From CAYWBI01 sp964456445 (GTDB lineage: Bacteria; Calditrichota; Calditrichia; Calditrichales; J004): a stretch of 5,240 nucleotides of DNA. Shown here one piece after another: positions 1 to 5,240 of the stretch; positions within the stretch are counted from its first letter, which is position 1; the number at the start of each line of letters is the position of its first letter. The notes beneath the pieces are model-generated. The model searched no databases. It saw nothing but the letters and a program-made list of their open reading frames with translations, and was not told where the DNA came from. The position numbers were made by a program, and so were the translations under genes. Where the stretch lies: contig CAYWBI010000235.1 in NCBI GenBank assembly GCA_964456445.1, positions 1-5,240 on the forward strand. The letters are read 5' to 3'.

Positions 1-225
1 TTACAATAATTTGGGACACCTTTCATTTTTTTTACTTTAGACATTTAGGTACTAATTATAAACAGTTTCGGTAATAATCCCGGTAAACTGTATCAAAAGA
101 AACAAAATGTTTTTTATTATCCACACACAAGAGCAAATTATAACTCCCCGGCCCGTAATGTTTTCTTTTGGTAAGAATATAATGATCAATGTCTGAAGGG
201 ATTTGTAATCTCAATTTTTCGGGAT

Positions 226-257
226 AAAAAAAAAGCCTGCCAAAAGGCAGGCTTTTT
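226..257 (-). terminator. Rho-independent terminator of rpsA
   Basis: Read on the minus strand, a GC-rich stem AGCCTGCC/GGCAGGCT (253-246 and 241-234) closes a 4-nt TTTT loop (245-242) and is followed directly by eight T residues (233-226). Four flanking A/T pairs extend the stem to 12 bp. It begins about 18 nt after the rpsA stop codon, so it ends the rpsA transcript. On the plus strand the same hairpin is followed by only five T residues, all of which can pair in the stem, so it may also stop convergent transcripts, less strongly. Confidence 0.93.
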
Positions 258-275
258 ATAAAGATAAAACAATAA

Positions 276-2258
276 TTAAACGTCTTTTGTTTCTTCGTCC
301 CCGTCATTGGTATCTACGGTCGGTTCGGTAACTTCATCCACACCGGTCGATTTTTCTTCTTCGGCAGCCTCGATTTCGGTGGAAGGTTCTGAAACTTCGC
401 CCGTGTCGGCCGGAGTATCTTTGGTGTCGGCTTCGTCGGTCGTCGTGGCCGGTTTGGTATGGGCAACTTCTTCCAGGGTTGGCTTGGCAACGCCATGCGA
501 AGTAAGATAGTCTTCCCATTCATTTTTTTCTTTTTGTTTAAAGTAAGAAGTCACGGATAGGACAATTTTTTTATTTTCCTTATCAAACTCAATTACTTTA
601 ACCGGGATATCATCGCCAACTTTATACATATCGGCGACACGCTGGCCTTTTTGCAAACCAAGGTGCTGGTTTGGTACAAAACCGTCCACGCCCATCGGCA
701 GGGTAACAATGGCCCCCTTGTCGATAATCCTGCTGATTTTCCCTTGTGTATCGGTACCATCCTTATAACTGCTTTCAAAGGCGTCCCAGGGGTTGTCTTC
801 GATTTGCTTATGGCCAAGCGCGATACGTCGTTCTTCACGATTGATGCTTAGCACAACAACTTCAATTTCGTCGCCCTTTTTTACGATTTCACTTGGGTGA
901 CGCACTTTCTTGGTCCATGACAAGTCCGAGATGTGAACCAATCCATCGATGCCTTCTTCAAGTTCAACAAAAGCGCCAAAAGGCGTCAGGTTACGGACGC
1001 GGCCTTTATGAACCGTGCCTACCGGATAAGTTGCCTCAACCTTTTCCCAGGGATCGGGTTCAAGCTGCTTTAAACCAAGTGAAATTTTCTTATCATCCGC
1101 CATAACATTTAAGACAATAACTTCAACAGATTGACCAACGGTGAGCAATTGGCTTGGATGTTTTACATGTTGTGACCAGGACATCTCCGATATATGGATC
1201 AAGCCTTCGATGCCTTTTTCCAATTCAACAAATGCACCGTAATCGGTAATGCTGACAACCTTACCTGTAATTTTTTGGCCAACCGGGAATTTTTTGTCCA
1301 CATTTTCCCAGGGATGGGCCTGCAATTGTTTGAGACCAAGCGAGATACGGTCTTTATTTTCATTATAATCAAGGATAACTACTTCGAGTTCCTGATCCAG
1401 CTTTACCAGCTCGGATGGGTGGTGTACACGTCCCCAGGAAAGATCGGTGATATGCAATAAACCGTCCACGCCGCCAAGGTCGATAAAGACGCCAAAATCG
1501 GTGATGTTTTTAACAACACCTTTGCGCACCTGCCCTTTTTCCAATGACTCAAGGATTTCGGAACGTTTGCCGACCATCTCTTTTTCAATAAGCACACGGG
1601 ACGAAACGACAATGTTTTTCCGTGCATTGTTTACTTTTACAATTTTAAATTCGCGTTCACGGTTCAGGTAGGCGTCAAAATCGCGGATGGGCTTCACATC
1701 AATTTGCGATCCTGGCAAAAAGGCGTCGATACCCATGATGTCCACAACCATACCGCCTTTGATGCGCCGGGTGATCACACCGGTAATAACTTCATCATTT
1801 TCAAATTTCCGGACTACATCTTCCCAAACGCGTAAGAATTCCGCGCGTCTTTTGGAAAGCATAAGCTGTCCGTCGCCACCTTCAAGGTTTTCGAGATATA
1901 CTTCGATTTCATCGCCGGCTTTTAATTCTTCAATATTTGTAAACTCGTCTTTCGGGACCAGCCCTTCGGATTTAAAACCGATATCAACAATCACATCCTT
2001 GGCTGTAATATCCAGTATGCGACCGGTTACAATTTCACCTTCTGTAATTGTGTTCATGGTCCGGTCATACATACCGGTAAGGAAATCCATCTCTTCGGAC
2101 GGGTATTCTTCTTCTTCGATATAATCCTCAAGCTTTACGATAACTTCGTCATCATTTGCCTGGGCGGGTGCAGCCTTTACCGGTGCTTCTACGTTCGCGT
2201 CGGTTGGGTTTTGAGCGGCCGTCGGCTCATTGGTTAATTCTTTGTTTTCTTCTGACAT
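276..2258 (-). CDS. rpsA: 30S ribosomal protein S1
   Basis: Ribosomal protein S1 binds the small subunit and mRNA leaders and promotes translation initiation in the cytoplasm. The 660-residue product shows six S1 (OB-fold) domains at about residues 73-136, 155-221, 242-310, 327-397, 414-484 and 501-570. Domains 3 to 5 are the most alike: each has a G(V/A)F(I/V)xL core, G(L/I)(L/V)HI(T/S)(D/E)(L/M)SW, an HPS motif and a closing PW (residues 316, 403, 490), giving an exact 87-residue period. In E. coli S1, domains 1-2 contact the ribosome and 3-6 contact RNA. The protein is longer than E. coli S1 (557 residues) because of an acidic, Ala/Pro-rich N-terminal extension (1-58) and an acidic, Thr-rich tail (about 586-660), both probably disordered. 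The start is fixed by an in-frame TAA two codons upstream, an AAGGAG sequence, and no other Met before residue 57. It lies 105 bp after the isomerase gene and ends at a strong terminator. Confidence 0.98.
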   Translation of the reverse strand: MSEENKELTNEPTAAQNPTDANVEAPVKAAPAQANDDEVIVKLEDYIEEEEYPSEEMDFLTGMYDRTMNTITEGEIVTGRILDITAKDVIVDIGFKSEGLVPKDEFTNIEELKAGDEIEVYLENLEGGDGQLMLSKRRAEFLRVWEDVVRKFENDEVITGVITRRIKGGMVVDIMGIDAFLPGSQIDVKPIRDFDAYLNREREFKIVKVNNARKNIVVSSRVLIEKEMVGKRSEILESLEKGQVRKGVVKNITDFGVFIDLGGVDGLLHITDLSWGRVHHPSELVKLDQELEVVILDYNENKDRISLGLKQLQAHPWENVDKKFPVGQKITGKVVSITDYGAFVELEKGIEGLIHISEMSWSQHVKHPSQLLTVGQSVEVIVLNVMADDKKISLGLKQLEPDPWEKVEATYPVGTVHKGRVRNLTPFGAFVELEEGIDGLVHISDLSWTKKVRHPSEIVKKGDEIEVVVLSINREERRIALGHKQIEDNPWDAFESSYKDGTDTQGKISRIIDKGAIVTLPMGVDGFVPNQHLGLQKGQRVADMYKVGDDIPVKVIEFDKENKKIVLSVTSYFKQKEKNEWEDYLTSHGVAKPTLEEVAHTKPATTTDEADTKDTPADTGEVSEPSTEIEAAEEEKSTGVDEVTEPTVDTNDGDEETKDV

Positions 2259-2270
2259 TGGTTAAAAGTA

Positions 2271-2276
2271 CTCCTT
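2271..2276 (-). promoter_or_regulatory. Shine-Dalgarno sequence of rpsA
   Basis: AAGGAG lies 12 nt upstream of the rpsA ATG, somewhat further than the usual 5-9 nt. It is a near-perfect anti-16S match, and the in-frame TAA at 2264-2262 lies between it and the ATG, which rules out a longer reading frame. The E. coli rpsA leader is known for lacking a strong Shine-Dalgarno, so this gene initiates differently. Confidence 0.75.
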
Positions 2277-2290
2277 CAATAAATTCCTTT

Positions 2291-2330
2291 GCCGCTACTA
2301 ACGGCGTAAATTAAATAGCTTAGTAATTTA
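2291..2330 (-). repeat. two small inverted repeats in the rpsA leader
   Basis: Two dyads lie between the isomerase stop and the rpsA Shine-Dalgarno. One has 7-bp arms TAAATTA/TAATTTA (2307-2313 and 2324-2330) around 10 nt. The other is a short hairpin, GCCG/CGGC with a 7-nt loop (2291-2305), ending 14 nt before the Shine-Dalgarno. Neither is followed by a T-tract, so they are not terminators. S1 represses its own translation through leader structure in E. coli, so a regulatory role is conceivable but unproven here. Confidence 0.35.
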
Positions 2331-2353
2331 ATAGATGACGTCCTGTATTACAA
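2325..2353 (-). promoter_or_regulatory. possible weak rpsA promoter
   Basis: TTGTAA (2353-2348) and TAAATT (2330-2325) are separated by exactly 17 nt on the minus strand, and each matches the sigma70 consensus at four of six positions. The site sits in the 105-bp gap before rpsA, a natural place for a separate promoter of a highly expressed ribosomal gene. The match is weak in AT-rich DNA, and rpsA could instead be read through from the isomerase gene. Confidence 0.28.
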
Positions 2354-2363
2354 ATATTTTGTT

Positions 2364-3023
2364 TTAACGAAAAACCTTTATTGTTTTGATCCTTACCGGC
2401 TTTAGCGGCAGATTTTTTTTATTCACCTTTGATTCGGCAATTTTATCGACAATGTCCATCCCCCCGGTCACTTTTCCAAACACGGTATATTGGTGATCCA
2501 ATTGCGGGCTGTCTTTATGCATTATAAAAAATTGTGACCCGGCGCCGGCGGCAGGATTTGATACCCGTGCCGTAGAAAGTATGCCCCGTTTATGGGATAT
2601 GTTGTTAAACTCATGTGGGACCATAACAATGGGCCCGCCCTGACCATAAGTCCGTACATCCGGGCCTTTGGTATTGGGATCGCCACCCTGGATCATAAAG
2701 CCTTTCATGACCCGGTGAAAGAGGGTTCCGTCATAATAACCGGATTCCGCCCGGGTGATAAAATTAAAACATTGTAAGGGGGCTTCTTCCGGGAAAAACC
2801 CTAATTCTATATCCCCAAAATTGGTTTCGATCTTTGCCTTTATGCCTTTTATTTTTGAAGCAAGGAAGATAAGTTTGTCGTCACTGGCGCGCATCTTCTG
2901 CATCATTGATTTTTGCCGAGTGACTTCCTGCTTTAGTTTGGCATTTTCGCTTTTATAATCTTTTTTGCCACAGCCTATAAACAGCACTGTGGCGCTGAGC
3001 ATAACAGTTAATAAACGATACAT
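2364..3023 (-). CDS. cyclophilin-type peptidyl-prolyl cis-trans isomerase, lipoprotein
   Basis: Predicted to catalyse cis-trans isomerisation of X-Pro bonds during folding of exported proteins. The 219-residue product starts with a lipoprotein signal: a short hydrophobic segment (residues 4-16) and a lipobox-like FIGC with the acylated Cys at 18; Phe at the -3 position is less common than Leu. A charged, probably coiled-coil stretch (about 22-46) follows, then the cyclophilin domain (about 61-218). Signature elements are FHRV at 102-105 (Arg104 corresponds to the catalytic Arg), FMIQGGD at 109-115, GSQFFI at 162-167 and VFGKV at 181-185. The Trp of cyclosporin-binding eukaryotic cyclophilins is replaced by Leu near LDHQ (175-178), as is common in bacterial homologues. 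AAAGGGA ends 4 nt before the ATG and supports the start. It lies 40 bp after the amylase gene, so the two are probably co-transcribed. The fold assignment is secure; the substrate and membrane face are not known. Confidence 0.94.
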   Translation of the reverse strand: MYRLLTVMLSATVLFIGCGKKDYKSENAKLKQEVTRQKSMMQKMRASDDKLIFLASKIKGIKAKIETNFGDIELGFFPEEAPLQCFNFITRAESGYYDGTLFHRVMKGFMIQGGDPNTKGPDVRTYGQGGPIVMVPHEFNNISHKRGILSTARVSNPAAGAGSQFFIMHKDSPQLDHQYTVFGKVTGGMDIVDKIAESKVNKKNLPLKPVRIKTIKVFR

Positions 3024-3063
3024 AATTTCCCTTTTATTTTCTTATACACTGAACCGACTCGTT

Positions 3064-4860
3064 TTAGTGAATTTGTAAAAATATATGACTGTGTCCGGGC
3101 AACGCAACCAAAACATGGCCATCCCCCGGCTGTATCGACTTGCCGGTTTCGATATCAAGCAGCTCCGCCCCGGAGGGTATATCAACTGTTTGATCCTGCC
3201 CCGCGCGGTTAAACAAACAGAGAATTGTCTGAGCGGGAGTAAAGCGCTCAAAGGCCAGCACATCGGAACTTAACAAATCCTTACGGATACGAAATTCGCC
3301 TAGCTTAAGCGCCGGGTAATTCCGGCGCAATTGAATCATCTTTTGATAATAACCAAACAGGTTAAAATCAAAACGGTTTATATCATCGGGGCGGGAATGG
3401 CCTTCCAGCGGATGTGTTTTCTCATTATCATAATGGATGTCCGCCCAAAGCATCGGCTTTCTGTCGTCCGGGTCATCATCGCCCCACATACCGGCCTCAT
3501 CGCCATAATATATAAGCGGTGATCCTACAAAACTCATTTGGCAGGCAACAATCAGCTTTTGTAGTTCCCTTTCATTTTCACTTGGTTTGCGGATCAGATA
3601 CTTTGGATTGTCACGCAGGCTGCGCATCCGGTCAAACTGTAAATCCGGGTTGATGATCATCGAGGCCAGCCGGTCTGTATCGTGCGAGTCTATCAAATTC
3701 CACATGAGCGGCATAGTGTTGGGGCCATAAATTGAGTAAAGGTTATCTAATTTTTGAGCGGCCAGTGCGGCGCTTATTTTTTTCTTTTGATCGACAAAGA
3801 AGTTGAGCATTGTGTAGGCAAAGGGATAATTCATAGCGGCGTCAAAACGTTTGTCGCGTATGGCGTCTGCCCCAGGGCTCCACAACTCGGCCACAACAAT
3901 AGCCCGGGGATTAATACTTTTAACATAAGCGCGCCATTTGCGCCAAAAGACCGGCTTAACCTGATCGGCCACATCCAGTCGCCAACCGTCGATACCGTCG
4001 GATGGATCGCCATCGCCGTTGGGGTCCAGCCAGCGTTTAGAAGCCGCAAATATATATTTCCACACCGCCGGACGAAACCCACTTGAATCTTCATAAAGCT
4101 CGGGCAGCCCCTTAAAACCCCACCAGCCATGAAAATCAAATTCATTTTGCGCCGTGGCCGGATCATCCCATTTTTTTATGTCGTACCAATCTGCATAGAT
4201 AGATTTTTGCTGATTTTTAATCACGTCACGGAAGGCAAAAAATTCCGTTCCGGTATGGTTAAAAACACCGTCGATCACGATACGAATGCCCTGTTGATGT
4301 GCTTTTTTAATCAACTCTAAAAACACCGAATCGGCAGAACTCCAGACCCATGTCCTGGGGTCGTCGGTTTCATGTGCAGCGGCGATCCGTCTAATGTCGC
4401 CCTGGGCGTCGGCGCCAAAATTGTTGTCAATATGATGATAGGTCGAGCCATCATATTTATGTGTGCTGGGCGCTTCAAAAAGGGGATTAAAGTAAATCGC
4501 ATCAATACCAAGCCTTTTTATGTATGAAAGTCTGTTTATAACACCCCGCAGGTCGCCACCGTAAAACCGGTTGAACACCACATCATAAAACCGCTTTGAT
4601 TTTTTAAGTTCCCAGGGCTGTAATTTAAACCAATCACTCCCCCAGGGGTGTGGCTTCCAGCCAGGTTCGTCTGCCGCCCCGGAAACTTCCGCAACCGTAG
4701 GATCATTACTGGTATCGCCATTGCGGAACCTTTCGGGGAATATCTGGTACCACACGGCGCCCTTCGCCCAGGACAGGCTATTTTTGCTGCCCGGCGCTTT
4801 TTTTTGTACACATGCGCTTACAGCCAATATTATCAATATTGCTATAACAAATTTTTTCAT
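3064..4860 (-). CDS. GH13 alpha-amylase-family glycoside hydrolase, lipoprotein (neopullulanase-like)
   Basis: Predicted to hydrolyse alpha-glucosidic bonds in starch- or glycogen-type glucans outside the cytoplasm. The 598-residue product starts with a lipoprotein signal (residues 1-16, lipobox VSAC, acylated Cys17). The TIM-barrel catalytic domain begins near 34 (GAVWYQIFPERF). All GH13 signature regions are present: DGVFNH at 197-202, GWRLD at 292-296 (nucleophile Asp296), VVAELW at 322-327 (acid/base Glu325) and IDSHDTD at 390-396 (His393, Asp394). GLPEL at 251-255 takes the place of the MPK(L/F) region of neopullulanases and cyclomaltodextrinases, and YGGDLRG at 100-106 also resembles that group. 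The loop DPNGDGDPSDG (279-289) looks like a calcium site. Domain C spans about 505-598. The N-terminal CBM34-type domain usual in GH13_20 is absent. An AGGG (4868-4865) precedes the ATG by 4 nt, and a good promoter lies just upstream. The family is certain; exact specificity (alpha-amylase, neopullulanase or cyclomaltodextrinase) cannot be read from sequence. Confidence 0.95.
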   Translation of the reverse strand: MKKFVIAILIILAVSACVQKKAPGSKNSLSWAKGAVWYQIFPERFRNGDTSNDPTVAEVSGAADEPGWKPHPWGSDWFKLQPWELKKSKRFYDVVFNRFYGGDLRGVINRLSYIKRLGIDAIYFNPLFEAPSTHKYDGSTYHHIDNNFGADAQGDIRRIAAAHETDDPRTWVWSSADSVFLELIKKAHQQGIRIVIDGVFNHTGTEFFAFRDVIKNQQKSIYADWYDIKKWDDPATAQNEFDFHGWWGFKGLPELYEDSSGFRPAVWKYIFAASKRWLDPNGDGDPSDGIDGWRLDVADQVKPVFWRKWRAYVKSINPRAIVVAELWSPGADAIRDKRFDAAMNYPFAYTMLNFFVDQKKKISAALAAQKLDNLYSIYGPNTMPLMWNLIDSHDTDRLASMIINPDLQFDRMRSLRDNPKYLIRKPSENERELQKLIVACQMSFVGSPLIYYGDEAGMWGDDDPDDRKPMLWADIHYDNEKTHPLEGHSRPDDINRFDFNLFGYYQKMIQLRRNYPALKLGEFRIRKDLLSSDVLAFERFTPAQTILCLFNRAGQDQTVDIPSGAELLDIETGKSIQPGDGHVLVALPGHSHIFLQIH

Positions 4861-4886
4861 AAGACCCTGTAATATTGTGAATGATT

Positions 4887-4915
4887 AAAATAGTGGATAG
4901 CACAAGGCAGGTCAA
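4887..4915 (-). promoter_or_regulatory. sigma70-type promoter of the amylase-isomerase operon
   Basis: On the minus strand, TTGACC (4915-4910, five of six consensus bases) and TATTTT (4892-4887, four of six) are separated by exactly 17 nt. Transcription would begin near 4880, giving a leader of about 20 nt before the amylase ATG, with AGGG as ribosome binding site. No clear operator dyad overlaps it. The spacing and position make it the best promoter candidate in the window, though Bacteroidetes-type bacteria use a different consensus. Confidence 0.55.
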
Positions 4916-5082
4916 GCCGTGCAATGTATATATTTAGAAAAATTCGGCAATATTTATGGAAGGATTCAAACCATAATCCACTGCAAGAATATTGGTGACG
5001 AATATAAATAAATTTGGCACTACTGGGATTCTTATGGAAATATGGTGTATTTTTTAGAATATTTTAGGAAAAGTTATTAAAA
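4916..5082. other. AT-rich intergenic stretch without a gene
   Basis: Part of a 380-bp gene-free region to the right of the amylase start. No open frame of useful length exists on either strand. The only local structure is a pair of overlapping short dyads, TTATGG/CCATAA (4954-4959 and 4971-4976) and GGATT/AATCC (4962-4966 and 4975-4979). These could be a weak operator or chance in AT-rich DNA. Confidence 0.5.
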
Positions 5083-5237
5083 GCAGCCCACAGATTTATC
5101 TGTGGGCTTAATAAATCCCAGAAAAATCCTAACCGATTTATCGGTTTCTAACACGGTGTAAATATTGCAATAAACCGTTAAAACGGTTTAAAGTAATCGT
5201 TGTTTGTTATAAACCCACAGATAAATCTGTGGGCTGC
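5083..5237. repeat. cluster of four extragenic palindromes, REP/BIME-like or MITE-like
   Basis: Four near-perfect palindromes follow each other at 22-24-nt intervals. P1 (5085-5108) has 11-bp arms starting AGCCCACAGAT; P2 (5131-5146) has 7-bp arms AACCGAT/ATCGGTT; P3 (5171-5190) has 9-bp arms TAAACCGTT/AACGGTTTA; P4 (5214-5233) has 9-bp arms CCCACAGAT/ATCTGTGGG. Every centre is a TT or AA pair. P4 with its flank is the reverse complement of P1 with its flank (25 of 26 positions), so the cluster is bounded by GCAGCCCACAG and CTGTGGGCTGC. P2 and P3 share the stem AACCG and are also roughly mirror-related, so the whole is a head-to-head inverted structure. No run of T longer than four follows any hairpin, and there is no internal reading frame. 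This fits a non-autonomous extragenic palindromic element; mobilisation by a RAYT-type transposase elsewhere in the genome is an inference. Confidence 0.8.
5163..5172. repeat. short perfect palindrome in the middle of the cluster
   Basis: TATTGCAATA is a perfect 10-bp palindrome without a spacer. It lies close to the midpoint of the P1-P4 structure and overlaps the first two bases of P3. It could be part of the element's core or coincidence. Confidence 0.4.
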
Positions 5238-5240
5238 CTC

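Noticed and set aside
1..44. Possible start of a minus-strand gene running off the left edge (ATG at 44, 14 open codons beginning MSKVKKMKGV)
   Set aside because: No Shine-Dalgarno precedes the ATG, and 14 codons cannot support a call.
56..307. 83-codon minus-strand frame overlapping the end of rpsA
   Set aside because: Its ATG lies in the rpsA coding region, it reads across a strong terminator, it has no Shine-Dalgarno of its own and I recognise no family. Noted only as a low-interest finding.
1687..2124. 145-codon plus-strand frame
   Set aside because: It is a Ser/Pro/Ile-rich antisense shadow of the rpsA coding region, without family resemblance or start signals.
3754..4166. Plus- and minus-strand frames of about 110 codons inside the amylase gene
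   Set aside because: They overlap the conserved GH13 catalytic region in other frames and are shadows of it.
5023..5121. 8-bp inverted pair CTGGGATT (5023-5030) and AATCCCAG (5114-5121)
   Set aside because: The arms are over 80 nt apart and short; likely chance, although one arm lies inside the palindrome cluster.
5083..5237. CRISPR array or intrinsic terminators
   Set aside because: The repeats alternate in orientation and differ in stem sequence, with no direct repeats of CRISPR length. Only P1 on the minus strand is followed by a short GCTTTT, too weak for a confident terminator.

Overview
The window carries three complete genes, all on the minus strand: a GH13 alpha-amylase-family lipoprotein (4860 to 3064), a cyclophilin-type peptidyl-prolyl isomerase lipoprotein (3023 to 2364) and ribosomal protein S1, rpsA (2258 to 276). 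The S1 protein has a 58-residue acidic N-terminal extension, a D1 domain of the 'VDIGFKSEGLVPKDEF' kind, and a long acidic tail. With two lipoproteins carrying lipobox signals and a moderate to low GC content, this suggests a Gram-negative bacterium of the Bacteroidetes/Calditrichota/Ignavibacteria (FCB-like) sphere. That placement is an inference from sequence style, not a demonstrated assignment.

Layout from right to left, the direction of transcription. Positions 5240-4861 hold no gene. The outer part (5083-5237) contains a compact cluster of four near-perfect palindromes arranged as a larger inverted structure. The inner part holds a good sigma70-type promoter (4887-4915) for the amylase. 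A 40-bp gap separates the amylase from the isomerase, which suggests co-transcription. A 105-bp gap precedes rpsA; it has no terminator but contains a weak possible promoter, two small inverted repeats and a strong Shine-Dalgarno sequence. A textbook intrinsic terminator (226-257) closes rpsA. Positions 1-225 hold no convincing gene.

The amylase and isomerase are both predicted lipid-anchored envelope proteins: one hydrolyses alpha-glucans outside the cytoplasm and the other assists folding of exported proteins. S1 is cytoplasmic and serves translation initiation. I see no functional link among the three beyond shared direction. The most unusual element is the palindrome cluster at 5083-5237, which looks like an extragenic palindromic (REP/BIME-like or MITE-like) element. 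No defence system, CRISPR array, tRNA, rRNA or transposase gene is visible.
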